This document shows, one piece after another, positions 41,498 to 50,044 of a DNA stretch of 64,000 nucleotides. Source of the stretch: Ekhidna sp051379705 (GTDB lineage Bacteria > Bacteroidota > Bacteroidia > Cytophagales > Cyclobacteriaceae); assembly GCF_051379705.1 (NCBI RefSeq), contig NZ_CP179868.1, positions 744,001 to 808,000 on the forward strand, read 5' to 3'. The translations under genes were made by a program, and so were the position numbers. Position 1 is the stretch's first letter. Each line of letters starts with the position of its first letter. Below the pieces are notes generated by a model that worked only from the letters and a program-made list of their open reading frames with translations, had not been told where the DNA came from and did no database searches.

Positions 41498-42376
41498 CTA
41501 TTCATGGACAAAGAAACGTCTGCCCGGAATGTCAATGGTGATGGATTTATCCTTGAAGAGGCCACTGCCGATGAGTGCTTCATAAATAAGCCCTTCCCTG
41601 AAGAGCACTGTTTTCGTAACCACCGGCAGATTAGCATCGCATATTGTCAATGCTTGGTCTGCTGAATAATCCTTCAGGCTCCGCTTTTGTATAGGTGTTG
41701 TGTAGATCCTTGAAGGTAACTGGGCAGAGTCCAGTTCCAGCTGATTCATGAAATAGGGATTTAAAAGAAATAGCTCATGACCACTTCCCGTATCAAATTC
41801 TGCGTTGACCGTTACTTTATTCCCAACACAAACAGGAATGCTAATATCCAGGGACGCGTCCCCTTTCTGATGCAAGCTGATTGGAACAGATTCATAATTC
41901 GACGCGATATCATCAACCTCAGCTTTGCTTAGCAATCGAAGTGTTTGATTCCGGTAGTCAATGGTGAAAGCTTTATTTCGAAAAAAAGTCATCGATAGTA
42001 AGCCTTCAATGCCGTAATCATCGAGTGGCGGATATACAGCTCCGATAATATTTTTCTGTACAAATCCACCTAAGTCAATGGAGTTGATAGCATAAAGTTC
42101 TCCATCCAGTCGGTCTCCATCGTGTCTAAAACCAGTAAAGAATCCGCTTTCCTCTGCATTGTTGGATATTTTTTTGAAAAAACCGGAAGACATCACAGTG
42201 ACGCCTGCTCCTGTGTCCAATATGAAGTTGGCGGGTATTGTATCGTTTACTTTCAGCGAAACAACAATATGACCTCCCTCAAGGATGGTTAATGGTATTT
42301 CTTGTGAATAGGCACGACCTACAATGAATAAGAGAAACAGTGTTGTATGTCTTAATACTCGTTTTTGACAGATCAT
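41498..42376 (-). CDS. secreted retropepsin-like aspartyl protease
   Basis: A 292-residue protein with a signal peptide (HTTLFLLFIVGRAYSQ). It carries two aspartyl protease half-sites: FILDTGAGVTVMSSGFF (about 51-67) and AEFDTGSGHELFLLN (about 190-204), each with the DTG triad. A single polypeptide with both aspartates resembles the PerP/retropepsin-like type common in Bacteroidota; many act on cell-surface or periplasmic substrates. It is monocistronic, with no clear operon partner. Substrate unknown. Confidence 0.85.
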   Translation of the reverse strand: MICQKRVLRHTTLFLLFIVGRAYSQEIPLTILEGGHIVVSLKVNDTIPANFILDTGAGVTVMSSGFFKKISNNAEESGFFTGFRHDGDRLDGELYAINSIDLGGFVQKNIIGAVYPPLDDYGIEGLLSMTFFRNKAFTIDYRNQTLRLLSKAEVDDIASNYESVPISLHQKGDASLDISIPVCVGNKVTVNAEFDTGSGHELFLLNPYFMNQLELDSAQLPSRIYTTPIQKRSLKDYSADQALTICDANLPVVTKTVLFREGLIYEALIGSGLFKDKSITIDIPGRRFFVHE

Positions 42377-42484
42377 TCTAATTTAGATTTAAAGGGTGAA
42401 GCAACTCAAAGCCACTAAAGAACATCATTACTATAAGCAAAAGTCTAAGAAGGCTTTGGCTATAAATTGTAAAAATCAGACAGT

Positions 42485-43315
42485 TTGAATCTAGAAGAAG
42501 CATATCCCAAACATCCGCTTGTTGGCCGATTTATTGATAGGTATCAATTCTACAACATTGAAAAGACCACTTTTCTCAAGTCCATCCCTAACGGAAAAAT
42601 TGAGTCGTGGGTGATTAACAATGGCTCATGTCAACTATGGGATGATAATCTTCAAAAGTTCAATGAAAACAAACAAAGTGGATTCTATCCAGCCAGTAAC
42701 TCCACCGCATTCTTCAAAATAGAAGGCGGTTTCAAATGTCTAAACATCAAATGGAAACTCAATGCCCTTGCTCTTCCCTTTTTCAGACGGTTTCAAAGCG
42801 ATTGGTTAGATTTTTCTCTAGAAGAGTTTGTGGGTAAAGATTCCTTTTCAGAACTAAGTCATTTTTATAATCCTTCAGGTGAGGGAATTGAGGTTAGCCG
42901 GTTAGACGAAATATTTGAAAAGGCCATCTCCAGGCATAAGATTGATGCAAGGGTTTCTCAAATGGTGAATATCATCTTGACCAATTTCCCAAATGGATTT
43001 AAAGTACCGGACTTAGCCTCCTATATGTGCGTCTCCAGGAAGACACTAGAACGACAAATCAAAAATCACCTGGGCCTTTTTCCGAAAGAACTTTCCAACA
43101 TCTTAAGATTCTCAAACACCACAAACTATCACCTAACCCAACAAGGACAACTCTTTTTTACCGACTCTATCAAATTTGGCTATTACGATCAGTCGCATTT
43201 TATAAAAGAATGTAAGAAGGTTACCGGGTACACTCCTACCGAATTTTTTTCTAAATTGAAGTTTTCAACCAATGATTTAATCATTGAAAATGATAACCTA
43301 ACCTTGAAAACATGA
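42485..43315 (+). CDS. AraC-family transcriptional regulator
   Basis: A 276-residue regulator starting at TTG 42485 (no earlier ATG). The N-terminal half (about 1-150) resembles the DUF6597-type sensory domain (YPKHPLVGRFIDRYQFYNIE, in part as HPLVGRFIDRYQFY). The C-terminal two HTH motifs are at about 175-265: LASYMCVSRKTLERQIKNHLG and IKFGYYDQSHFIKECKKVTGYTP, partly quoted. The stop overlaps the M20 amidohydrolase ATG (ATGA), so it likely controls or is co-expressed with that gene. Ligand unknown. Confidence 0.88.
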   Translation: MNLEEAYPKHPLVGRFIDRYQFYNIEKTTFLKSIPNGKIESWVINNGSCQLWDDNLQKFNENKQSGFYPASNSTAFFKIEGGFKCLNIKWKLNALALPFFRRFQSDWLDFSLEEFVGKDSFSELSHFYNPSGEGIEVSRLDEIFEKAISRHKIDARVSQMVNIILTNFPNGFKVPDLASYMCVSRKTLERQIKNHLGLFPKELSNILRFSNTTNYHLTQQGQLFFTDSIKFGYYDQSHFIKECKKVTGYTPTEFFSKLKFSTNDLIIENDNLTLKT

Positions 43316-44604
43316 AGAAATTTATTCTAAGCCTGGCAGCTCTTGCTATCATTAGCACACTGGCTGCTCAAAAATTTGATAAGAAGATTGAAAAAATGGT
43401 CGCAGAAACCGAGAAAGATGTCATTGAGTGGCGCCATTGGTTTCATCAAAATGCAGAGCTCAGCAATCGAGAGTTTGAAACATCGAAGCGAATCGCTGAG
43501 ATCCTTCGAGAAATAGGCTATGAACCTCAAACGGGAGTAGCCAAGACGGGCGTTGTAGCTATTCTTAAGGGAGGCAAACCGGGTCCGGTAGTTGGCTTAC
43601 GTGCCGATATCGACGGATTGCCTGTCAAGGAACGAGTAGAGTTACCATGGGCTTCCAAGCAAATAGCAGAGTATAATGGTGAGCAAGTTCCAGTAATGCA
43701 TGCATGCGGTCATGATACTCATATAGGGATACTTCTAGGCGTTGCTAAAATGCTTTGGGAAATGAAAGACGAGGTTCCCGGAACAGTAAAGTTTATTTTT
43801 CAACCTGCTGAGGAAGGTGCCCCAAAAGGAGAAGAAGGCGGAGCTCAACTGATGGTAAAAGAAGGTGTACTTAAGAATCCGGATGTAGATGCTATTTTCG
43901 GTTTGCATATCAATGCACAATCTCGTGTTGGCACCTTGAAAGTGAGACCAGAAGGAATCATGGCAGCCGTTAACTCAATGCGTATAGACATCAAAGGAAG
44001 GCAAGCTCATGGCTCTGCTCCTTGGGATGGCATTGATCCGGTGGTAACTGCAGCTCAAATCATCAATAACCTTCAAACGGTCATTAGCCGAAACATGAAG
44101 CTTACCGAGGCACCTGCCGTTTTGACCATAGGTGCAATTCATGGTGGAGTGAGATACAACATTATCCCGGAAGACCTGTACATGTTAGGGACCATTCGAA
44201 CTTTAGATGCTGATATGCGAACACAAATCCTGCAACGTATCAGAGAAGTGGCAACCAAAACAGGAGAAGCAAACAATGCAGAAGTTGAGGTGTGGATCGA
44301 TGAAGGCTATCCGGTAACATACAATGAAGTTCCATTGTACAACAAAATGCTTCCTTCCTTGAAACGTGCTGCCGGGGAAGAAAATGTAGAAATCATTAAA
44401 CCGATCACAGGTGCGGAAGACTTTTCTTTCTACCAGGAGCAAGTACCGGGTCTATTCTTCTTCGTAGGTGGATGCCCACCCGATAGAGATCCGGACAAGG
44501 TGGCCGGACATCATACACCTGATTTCTATGTAGATGACAGTGGAATGAAGTTAGGCATGAAAGCTATGATGGGCGTAACCCTCGATTATCTAAACAATAA
44601 ATAG
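43312..44604 (+). CDS. secreted M20 amidohydrolase (hippurate-hydrolase-like)
   Basis: A 430-residue M20D-type amidohydrolase with a signal peptide (to about residue 19, STLAAQ). Metal-site motifs: MHACGHDTHIG (C and H ligands, about 129-139), FQPAEEGAPKGEEGG (about 163-177), FGLHIN (about 198-203), and the C-terminal GAEDFSFY and HHTPDFYVDD. A lid domain lies between. It should cleave N-acyl amino acids or peptide-like amides in the periplasm. It is translationally coupled to the AraC regulator gene. Confidence 0.94.
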   Translation: MKKFILSLAALAIISTLAAQKFDKKIEKMVAETEKDVIEWRHWFHQNAELSNREFETSKRIAEILREIGYEPQTGVAKTGVVAILKGGKPGPVVGLRADIDGLPVKERVELPWASKQIAEYNGEQVPVMHACGHDTHIGILLGVAKMLWEMKDEVPGTVKFIFQPAEEGAPKGEEGGAQLMVKEGVLKNPDVDAIFGLHINAQSRVGTLKVRPEGIMAAVNSMRIDIKGRQAHGSAPWDGIDPVVTAAQIINNLQTVISRNMKLTEAPAVLTIGAIHGGVRYNIIPEDLYMLGTIRTLDADMRTQILQRIREVATKTGEANNAEVEVWIDEGYPVTYNEVPLYNKMLPSLKRAAGEENVEIIKPITGAEDFSFYQEQVPGLFFFVGGCPPDRDPDKVAGHHTPDFYVDDSGMKLGMKAMMGVTLDYLNNK

Positions 44605-44663
44605 TTTTATCTAAGAATATTACTATTTGATGGCCTAATAATTACAATTCATAGTTAAATTAC

Positions 44664-44703
44664 CTACCATTATATATGGTACAATCCCAATATATAATGG
44701 TAG
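44664..44703. promoter_or_regulatory. 14-bp perfect inverted repeat upstream of a small ORF
   Basis: CTACCATTATATAT (44664-44677) and ATATATAATGGTAG (44690-44703) are perfectly inverted around a 12-nt loop. It lies after the M20 gene and 45 bp before the small ORF at 44749. It lacks a GC-rich stem and T-run, so an operator or RNA switch is as likely as a terminator. Confidence 0.4.
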
Positions 44704-44748
44704 TATTTGAATACATCTTTGAGCTATAATTATTAAACATTAAGAGCT

Positions 44749-44904
44749 ATGGGATATTTATTCAATCTATTTGCGAAGAAGGACACGTATAGACTTTCCA
44801 AAACAAACGCTGGAGAGTGGGTGGTTAAGAAGAATTTGAAAATCCTCTACATCGGATCTAAAGAAAAGTGTCGAACCTATATGAACCAGCTTAAAGTGGC
44901 TTAG
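44749..44904 (+). CDS. small basic protein (51 residues)
   Basis: ATG at 44749, stop at 44902-44904: MGYLFNLFAKKDTYRLSKTN begins the product, which is Lys-rich (about 20 percent) with a central EWVVKKNLKILYIGSKEKC segment suggesting a small beta-type domain. Spacing supports a real gene: an inverted repeat lies 45 bp upstream and a strong terminator 38 bp downstream. No family is recognised. It could be a DNA- or RNA-associated protein, but that is speculation. Confidence 0.6.
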   Translation: MGYLFNLFAKKDTYRLSKTNAGEWVVKKNLKILYIGSKEKCRTYMNQLKVA

Positions 44905-44942
44905 CGGTGAGCCCACGAAGGTTTCATTCAATTAGGTGTATG

Positions 44943-44972
44943 ACCCTGTCGAAAGGCAGGGTTATTTTTTTT
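44943..44972 (+). terminator. rho-independent terminator
   Basis: ACCCTGTC-GAAA-GGCAGGGT (one G-T wobble) forms an 8-bp stem with a GAAA tetraloop, followed by a T-rich tract including eight T's. It ends the small ORF transcript and reaches the end of the convergent EF-hand gene. Confidence 0.85.
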
Positions 44973-45534
44973 AGTCACGGTCTGCCCAGAAACCAAACAG
45001 CCAATTGCCAGGTGATTTTTCGTCGTTTGACCTAAAAAACTCATCTACGGCATGCATCAATTCTCTCTTGGTGATAAAATCGTCACCATCCCTGTCTAGT
45101 TTGATAAATGCTTTTGCTGAATGCTTGATTGGAATGTGGTAACACATGAACATATCTGAGTATTCATTGACAGATATCACACCATCGTTATTCACATCAA
45201 ATGCATCGAAAATGGAGCTTATCATATGGACAACCCAACTTTTGTAAACGTGCTCATTCCCCTTGCTTAACATATTGTCAAAAAACTCCAGGAAATGCTC
45301 CTCATTAGCTTCACCACCCTGACGTTCAAAGTATTTCTGAAACATTTTCCAGCTCTTTACACTTCGATCGATCACTTTCTGGTATTCATCCGTACCAGGC
45401 TTGAGTGTCCATAGTACACAAAGGGACTCTCCAATTTCCATGAAATCGTTGGATTCCAGAATCCCGTTACGATCCTGATCCAGGACCACATGAAAGTAAT
45501 GTGATATTTTTTGTTTCTGTAGCGGCGTAAGCAT
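44971..45534 (-). CDS. EF-hand calcium-binding protein (calerythrin/SCP-like)
   Basis: A 187-residue protein with three good EF-hand loops: DQDRNGILESND (about 19-30), DVNNDGVISVNE (about 117-128) and DRDGDDFITKRE (about 150-161); a fourth, degenerate site probably lies between about 55 and 75. Size and spacing fit the sarcoplasmic-calcium-binding/calerythrin type rather than dockerin. No signal peptide is seen, so it is cytoplasmic and likely buffers or senses Ca2+. It is monocistronic between a terminator and the CoA-transferase gene. Confidence 0.9.
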   Translation of the reverse strand: MLTPLQKQKISHYFHVVLDQDRNGILESNDFMEIGESLCVLWTLKPGTDEYQKVIDRSVKSWKMFQKYFERQGGEANEEHFLEFFDNMLSKGNEHVYKSWVVHMISSIFDAFDVNNDGVISVNEYSDMFMCYHIPIKHSAKAFIKLDRDGDDFITKRELMHAVDEFFRSNDEKSPGNWLFGFWADRD

Positions 45535-45660
45535 TCGGTCTTTGTTTGAAATTCAAAAGATAATTGATATATCTTAATACACAAGGATATGCAAAGGTGA
45601 CCAAAGTGGAAAATCACAAACAATGTGTCTACATTATGTCTACCTGAATAGTTAAGATTT

Positions 45661-46935
45661 TCAGAGGCTTTTAAACCGTTCATAAGCCATTCGCTCCAGC
45701 TCCTCCTGATGATCGGGATGGGCAATATTGATCAGTGCTCTTGCTCTTTCTTTGAGACTCTTCCCAGAGAGATTTACAATTCCGTACTCGGTGGCCACAT
45801 AGTTTACATGGGCGCGTGTGGTCACAACACCCGCACCTTGCTTCAAAAAGGAAACAATTTTTGATGCGCCTTTATTGGTGGTGGATCTCAAAGCAATGAT
45901 AGGTTTTCCTCCCTCCGAAAGAGCTGCTCCTCGCATAAAGTCCATTTGACCTCCAACACCACTATAAACGGAACTCCCAATGGAATCTGCGCATACCTGA
46001 CCTGTAATGTCTATTTCAATCGCACTGTTTATGCTAGTCATCTTTGGTAGCTTTCGAATCACTGCTGTATCATTTACATATTGGATATCGAGTAAACGAA
46101 CAACCGGATTGTCATCCACAAAATCATAAAGCTTTCGTGTGCCTAAGATAAATCCCGAAACGATCACGCCGGGATGTTTCGTCTTGTACTTGTTAGTGAC
46201 AATACCTTTTTCAATTAAAGGCAACAAGCCATCTGAAAACATTTCTGTATGGATGCCCAGGTCTTTGTGGTTCCCGAGGCAAGAAAGCGTAGCGTCAGGA
46301 ATGGAACCAATTCCCATTTGAAGGGTGGCGCGATCTTCAATCACGCTCGATACGTGCGTACCAATTTTTTTATCTTCAATAGAAAGCTCTTTGGGCTTCA
46401 TTTCTGGAATAGGGCTGGCGTGTTCATACACCGTGTGGAACTTACTGACATGAAAAAGTCCATCGCCATGCGTTCGGGGCATCTCGGGATTGATTTGAGC
46501 AATAACTTTTTTTGCATGCTCCAAAGCGGCTTTAGTGGTTTCAACAGAAATACCGAGAGAACAATAGCCGTGTCTATCAGGCGGAGATACCTGCACCAGA
46601 GCCACATCTAAAGGAATAGTTTCATTCCGAATCAATCGGGGAACTTCACTAAAAAAAATAGGGATGAAATCACCTCTCCCTTCATGAATGGCCTTACGAA
46701 CATTACCTCCTGTAAACATGGATTTCACCCTGAAGTTTTCGCTGTATTGCTCATCGGCATATGGAGCCGGACCTTCCGTATGCATTTGATAGATGTTTAC
46801 ATCTCGAAGCTCATTTGCACGAGCTACCATCGCCTCTACCAAAACGGTCGGCACTGCGCCTCCGGTATGAAGAAAAACATTGTCACCTGACTGGATAGAG
46901 GATACGGCTTCTAATGCTGTTTTTGCTGTTTTCAT
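45661..46935 (-). CDS. acetyl-CoA hydrolase/4-hydroxybutyrate CoA-transferase family protein
   Basis: A 424-residue family-I-like CoA-transferase. Features: GDNVFLHTGGAVPTVLVEAM near the start in part, VQVSPPDRHGYCSLGIS, the GIGSIPDATLSCL loop, catalytic Glu in HTEMFSDGLLPL (around residue 240), GSSVYSGVGGQMDFMRGAALS region and TRAHVNYVATEYGIVNLSGKS. The family moves CoA between acetate and C4 or propionyl acids, or hydrolyses acetyl-CoA. A thiolase gene lies elsewhere in this window (52.8 kb) but not adjacent. It stands alone. Confidence 0.95.
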   Translation of the reverse strand: MKTAKTALEAVSSIQSGDNVFLHTGGAVPTVLVEAMVARANELRDVNIYQMHTEGPAPYADEQYSENFRVKSMFTGGNVRKAIHEGRGDFIPIFFSEVPRLIRNETIPLDVALVQVSPPDRHGYCSLGISVETTKAALEHAKKVIAQINPEMPRTHGDGLFHVSKFHTVYEHASPIPEMKPKELSIEDKKIGTHVSSVIEDRATLQMGIGSIPDATLSCLGNHKDLGIHTEMFSDGLLPLIEKGIVTNKYKTKHPGVIVSGFILGTRKLYDFVDDNPVVRLLDIQYVNDTAVIRKLPKMTSINSAIEIDITGQVCADSIGSSVYSGVGGQMDFMRGAALSEGGKPIIALRSTTNKGASKIVSFLKQGAGVVTTRAHVNYVATEYGIVNLSGKSLKERARALINIAHPDHQEELERMAYERFKSL

Positions 46936-47041
46936 ATTCCGGATTGCTAAATTGCTGGCTATTGATTTGCTGCGAATTTAGCGGGAGTATGGATTTGAAG
47001 ATATGACCTAAATCATGCCAAGCAATGACAAATTATTTGCT

Positions 47042-47061
47042 CTCATCTCGTTTCAGATGAG
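47042..47061. other. short hairpin in the intergenic region before the aminotransferase 3' end
   Basis: CTCATCT and AGATGAG form a perfect 7-bp stem with a 6-nt loop, and a second GGCCCC/GGGGCC pair spans 47099-47132. Both lie in the 227-bp gap between the CoA-transferase start and the aminotransferase stop on the minus strand. They may terminate the aminotransferase transcript; no clean T-run follows. Confidence 0.3.
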
Positions 47062-47162
47062 CCTTCAATTTCTTTGTTCGGAGGTACGAAGGAGAAGAGG
47101 CCCCAGACTACTTTACATAATCACAAGGGGCCCCGCTCTACTATGATTTTCTTAATATTTCT

Positions 47163-48317
47163 TTAAAGCCACTTTTTTCCTTGCATCTTTTCAACCAGGA
47201 ATTGCATATCATCGTCTGAGCCAATAGTTACCCGTGCCCAGTTTGATTTGGAAGGCCATCCCCCTGTCAATAAAATCTTATTCCCCCACATTAGGCTTTT
47301 ATACTCATTGAATTTTTGCACATCATAAAAGACGAAGTTTGCATCACTCTTTATGTAAGGAATACCCAGCTGATCCAGGGATTTATAAAAAGCCATTTTA
47401 CTCTTCTCATTAAAAGTTCTTGACCTGGCAATGAAACTGTCGTCTTTAAGAGATTCGATTGCTGCAGCCACACTTAATGAGTTAGGCATATTTCCCGGAA
47501 ATCCCAATGTATATTTAGCCTCCATTGACCGAACAAACTCCTCAGGTCCCAGCATGTAACCAATCCTGAGACCAGCCATTCCATAGACCTTAGAAAAGGT
47601 ACGTGTTATCAAAACATTCTTCCCTTCCTTAATCAAAGGCGCCATGGTATGACTCCTCCATGAATTGAGGTAATGAATGTAGGCCTCATCAATTAAGAGA
47701 TGAGCCTTGTTAGCTATCGAACTGCAAAATGAGCGAAGGTCATCCGGGTTGCAACTTGTCCCGGTAGGATTGTTTGGATTACAAATAGTGACCAACTTTG
47801 TTTTAGAGGTAACCGCAGATTTCATTGCCGGTAAATTCATCCTGAATTGTTCATCGACTTCTATCGGCCTAACCTTAGCTCCTATTTTTCTTCCAAAATT
47901 TCCCACCACATCAAAGCTTGGGCTCGGGACAATAATCTCGCCAACATTTGCACCGAAGTGCGAGGAAATCATAATTAGAGATTCAAATGAACCATGACTC
48001 AGAAGTACATTCTCCGGCTTTAATCCTTCTTGCTCGGCAATCAACTCTTTCAGAGCCATGAAGTCGTATGAATGAAATGTAGCGTACTTGCTCGCTCGGG
48101 GAAGTTGTTCTTGAATTATTTGCGTGACTTTCTCACTTGGTCCGAGTGGGTTTTCGTTGAAGAGAAGTCTTCTCACGCTTTCATCCCCTTGTATGTGTGA
48201 TAAAACCTTAGGTGAGGTCTTTCCAAATACATCCAGCCCATTAAGTATTCCAAACCCGGCGCCAGAAGCTAGTGCCGAAAGCTTTATCCACTCCCTTCTT
48301 TTAATCGTTGTACTCAT
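47163..48317 (-). CDS. HisC-like PLP aminotransferase with twin-arginine signal
   Basis: A 384-residue fold-type-I aminotransferase of the histidinol-phosphate aminotransferase type. PLP-site motifs: LSHGSFESL, CNPNNPTGTSCNPD, the Asp-Ala-Tyr in LIDEAYIHY, and the Schiff-base Lys in TRTFSKVYGMAGLRIGYMLG. The N terminus (TIKRREWIKLSALASGAGFG) carries a twin-arginine type signal (RREWIK) followed by a hydrophobic stretch, so it is probably exported folded with its cofactor. Export of such an enzyme is unusual, though similar Tat aminotransferases occur in some Gram-negatives. Monocistronic. Confidence 0.9.
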   Translation of the reverse strand: MSTTIKRREWIKLSALASGAGFGILNGLDVFGKTSPKVLSHIQGDESVRRLLFNENPLGPSEKVTQIIQEQLPRASKYATFHSYDFMALKELIAEQEGLKPENVLLSHGSFESLIMISSHFGANVGEIIVPSPSFDVVGNFGRKIGAKVRPIEVDEQFRMNLPAMKSAVTSKTKLVTICNPNNPTGTSCNPDDLRSFCSSIANKAHLLIDEAYIHYLNSWRSHTMAPLIKEGKNVLITRTFSKVYGMAGLRIGYMLGPEEFVRSMEAKYTLGFPGNMPNSLSVAAAIESLKDDSFIARSRTFNEKSKMAFYKSLDQLGIPYIKSDANFVFYDVQKFNEYKSLMWGNKILLTGGWPSKSNWARVTIGSDDDMQFLVEKMQGKKWL

Positions 48318-48394
48318 AGTGTTTTTGAGGTAAAGAAGTCAGTTACCTTCAAATTAAACCTATGAATTCATGAATGATGAAATGATTTAAATGC

Positions 48395-49396
48395 TCAACT
48401 GAGGCTTTTTCGGAATTCGGAAGGGGTTGAACCGGTAGTCGACTTAAAGACATTATTGAATGTCCCTAGATTATTAAACCCCGAATCGAAAGCAATGGAA
48501 ATGATCTTCTGTTTAGGATCAACCTTGATCAGTTTTTTGGCTTCCTCTATCCGTAGCTGATTGACAAACTGTGAGAAATTGCAATTTCCGTATTTATTAA
48601 TGATCAATGAAACATCACGTTCCAGAAGATTCATTTTGCTTGCGAGTGTTGCAAGCGAAAGGTCTGATGATTTGTAGAGCTGTTCTTCAAGTATCAGTTG
48701 TTGAAGGTTGGAAAAATGGGCTTTTCCTTCCTTATCTGATAATCTTGAATTGAGATACCTGGATGCAGAGCCTTTGAAAAGTTTTTGATGATTCAGGGCT
48801 ACAAACAGAAGAATGAAGATCAAAATTGAAAAGGAAACCGATCCTAACGCATACAATGGAAGGAACTTCAAAAAAATCAGGGCATAAATCAGCCACATAA
48901 AAAACAATCCAGCAGTAAGGGAAGAAGCCCATTTGATATGCTTATTGCCGACTTTCATTCGATTTTTAGTTAAGCAAAAGGCAGATAAACCTACATAGGT
49001 GAAGGACTGCATCAAAATAAGAGAGTAACTGATTATCCAAAAATTATTGTCACCACCATTGGGCAGCAATGGAGACAAAAGAAAGTATCCGATTGCTGGA
49101 ATGAAATGTAATCCGTCTAGTCGATGAAGTTTTTGCTTACCTAACAATATGCTGATATAGAGAAAAAGTAAAGGTCCGACTGCAAGGTTTGCGGCAAGGC
49201 CTAAATTTTTAATCACAAGCGGAAGCTCAATGTGGGTATAAAAAATTGACTTGGTGATCCTAAGCGATAAAGCGATAAGTAGCCAGGCTAATAACCGATT
49301 CTCCAACTTGCTATTCTTCAGCAGGAAGAAACCGAAGAATGAGCTGATGCCCAGACCTATACTACTTAAAACCGAAGTGATCAGGATTCCTTCCAT
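48395..49396 (-). CDS. membrane-bound AraC-family regulator
   Basis: A 333-residue regulator with seven hydrophobic segments over about 1-205 (for example ITSVLSSIGLGISSFFGFFLL, split as SVLSSIGLGISSFFG) and a C-terminal AraC DNA-binding domain (about 235-330): DLSLATLASKMNLLERDVSLI and IISIAFDSGFNNLGTFNNVF in part, then STTGSTPSEFRKSL. It should couple a membrane-sensed ligand to transcription. It lies 77 bp upstream of the aminotransferase gene on the same strand, so it may regulate it. Confidence 0.9.
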   Translation of the reverse strand: MEGILITSVLSSIGLGISSFFGFFLLKNSKLENRLLAWLLIALSLRITKSIFYTHIELPLVIKNLGLAANLAVGPLLFLYISILLGKQKLHRLDGLHFIPAIGYFLLSPLLPNGGDNNFWIISYSLILMQSFTYVGLSAFCLTKNRMKVGNKHIKWASSLTAGLFFMWLIYALIFLKFLPLYALGSVSFSILIFILLFVALNHQKLFKGSASRYLNSRLSDKEGKAHFSNLQQLILEEQLYKSSDLSLATLASKMNLLERDVSLIINKYGNCNFSQFVNQLRIEEAKKLIKVDPKQKIISIAFDSGFNNLGTFNNVFKSTTGSTPSEFRKSLS

Positions 49397-49468
49397 GTGT
49401 TAAATATAGAAAACGAAGTAAAACCAAGTTGGATTCACTTAGAACCGAAAAAAAAGTTTTCCCCGCCA

Positions 49469-49488
49469 GAACCTGCTGCTTAGAAGGT
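49469..49488 (-). repeat. fragment of tRNA-Arg sequence
   Basis: GAACCTGCTGCTTAGAAGG in this stretch is identical to part of the tRNA-Arg gene (complement of its anticodon arm and variable loop, 49574-49592). The surrounding bases are not tRNA-like, so it is a partial duplication. Confidence 0.5.
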
Positions 49489-49515
49489 GGTTCTTATCTC
49501 TTCAAACCCTCGCAA

Positions 49516-49543
49516 ACGAAAAAACCCGCTTTTTAGCGGGTTT
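49516..49543 (-). terminator. terminator after the tRNA cluster
   Basis: On the minus strand, AAACCCGCT-AAAA-AGCGGGTTT with a further T-run forms a strong terminator 3' of the tRNA-Arg gene. Confidence 0.8.
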
Positions 49544-49549
49544 AGATCG

Positions 49550-49623
49550 TGATTGCACAGGGACTCGAACCCCGAACCTGCTGCTTAGAAGGCAGCTGCT
49601 CTATCCAGTTGAGCTATGCAACC
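49550..49623 (-). tRNA. tRNA-Arg (anticodon TCT)
   Basis: A 74-nt cloverleaf read on the minus strand. The acceptor stem is GGTTGCA / TGCAATC with discriminator A. The D arm is GCTCAACTGGATAGAGC. The anticodon stem GCTGC/GCAGC encloses the loop CTTCTAA, so the anticodon is TCT (Arg). The T arm is CGGGG-TTCGAGT-CCC(T)G. CCA is not encoded. Confidence 0.93.
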
Positions 49624-49626
49624 ATA

Positions 49627-49650
49627 TTTTGTTGCGGAGAGAGGGGGATT
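49627..49650 (-). repeat. duplicated 3' end of tRNA-Ser
   Basis: A stretch containing TTTTGTTGCGGAGAGAGG is repeated at 49777-49800, where it forms the 3' end of the tRNA-Ser gene. The copy lies just upstream (5') of tRNA-Arg in transcription order, 127 bp from the true one. It could be an integration or duplication scar. Confidence 0.6.
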
Positions 49651-49783
49651 ATTTCATGATCCCCAAATTGGGGAAAGATGAAACAAAATGCTGATACTTC
49701 GTATCAGACCAACCTCCTCAATCCCTCCTTCAAGTAAACTTGAGTTGGGATTTCTCCGGTTGTTGCTTTCGCAACATTTTGTT

Positions 49784-49871
<88 letters not shown>

Positions 49872-50044
49872 AGTGGCATTAGCTAATGCTCATTTTCAGT
49901 CAACATTTTAACCAAAACTCCATCTCAAATCATCCATTGAAAACAGGATATCCCTGAAAAGGAGTGCAAATATAAAAGTTACCTTCAAAAATCCATTTCC
50001 TTCATTCAATTCTTTATTAATTTCCTTTCAAATAATTTTCAGGC

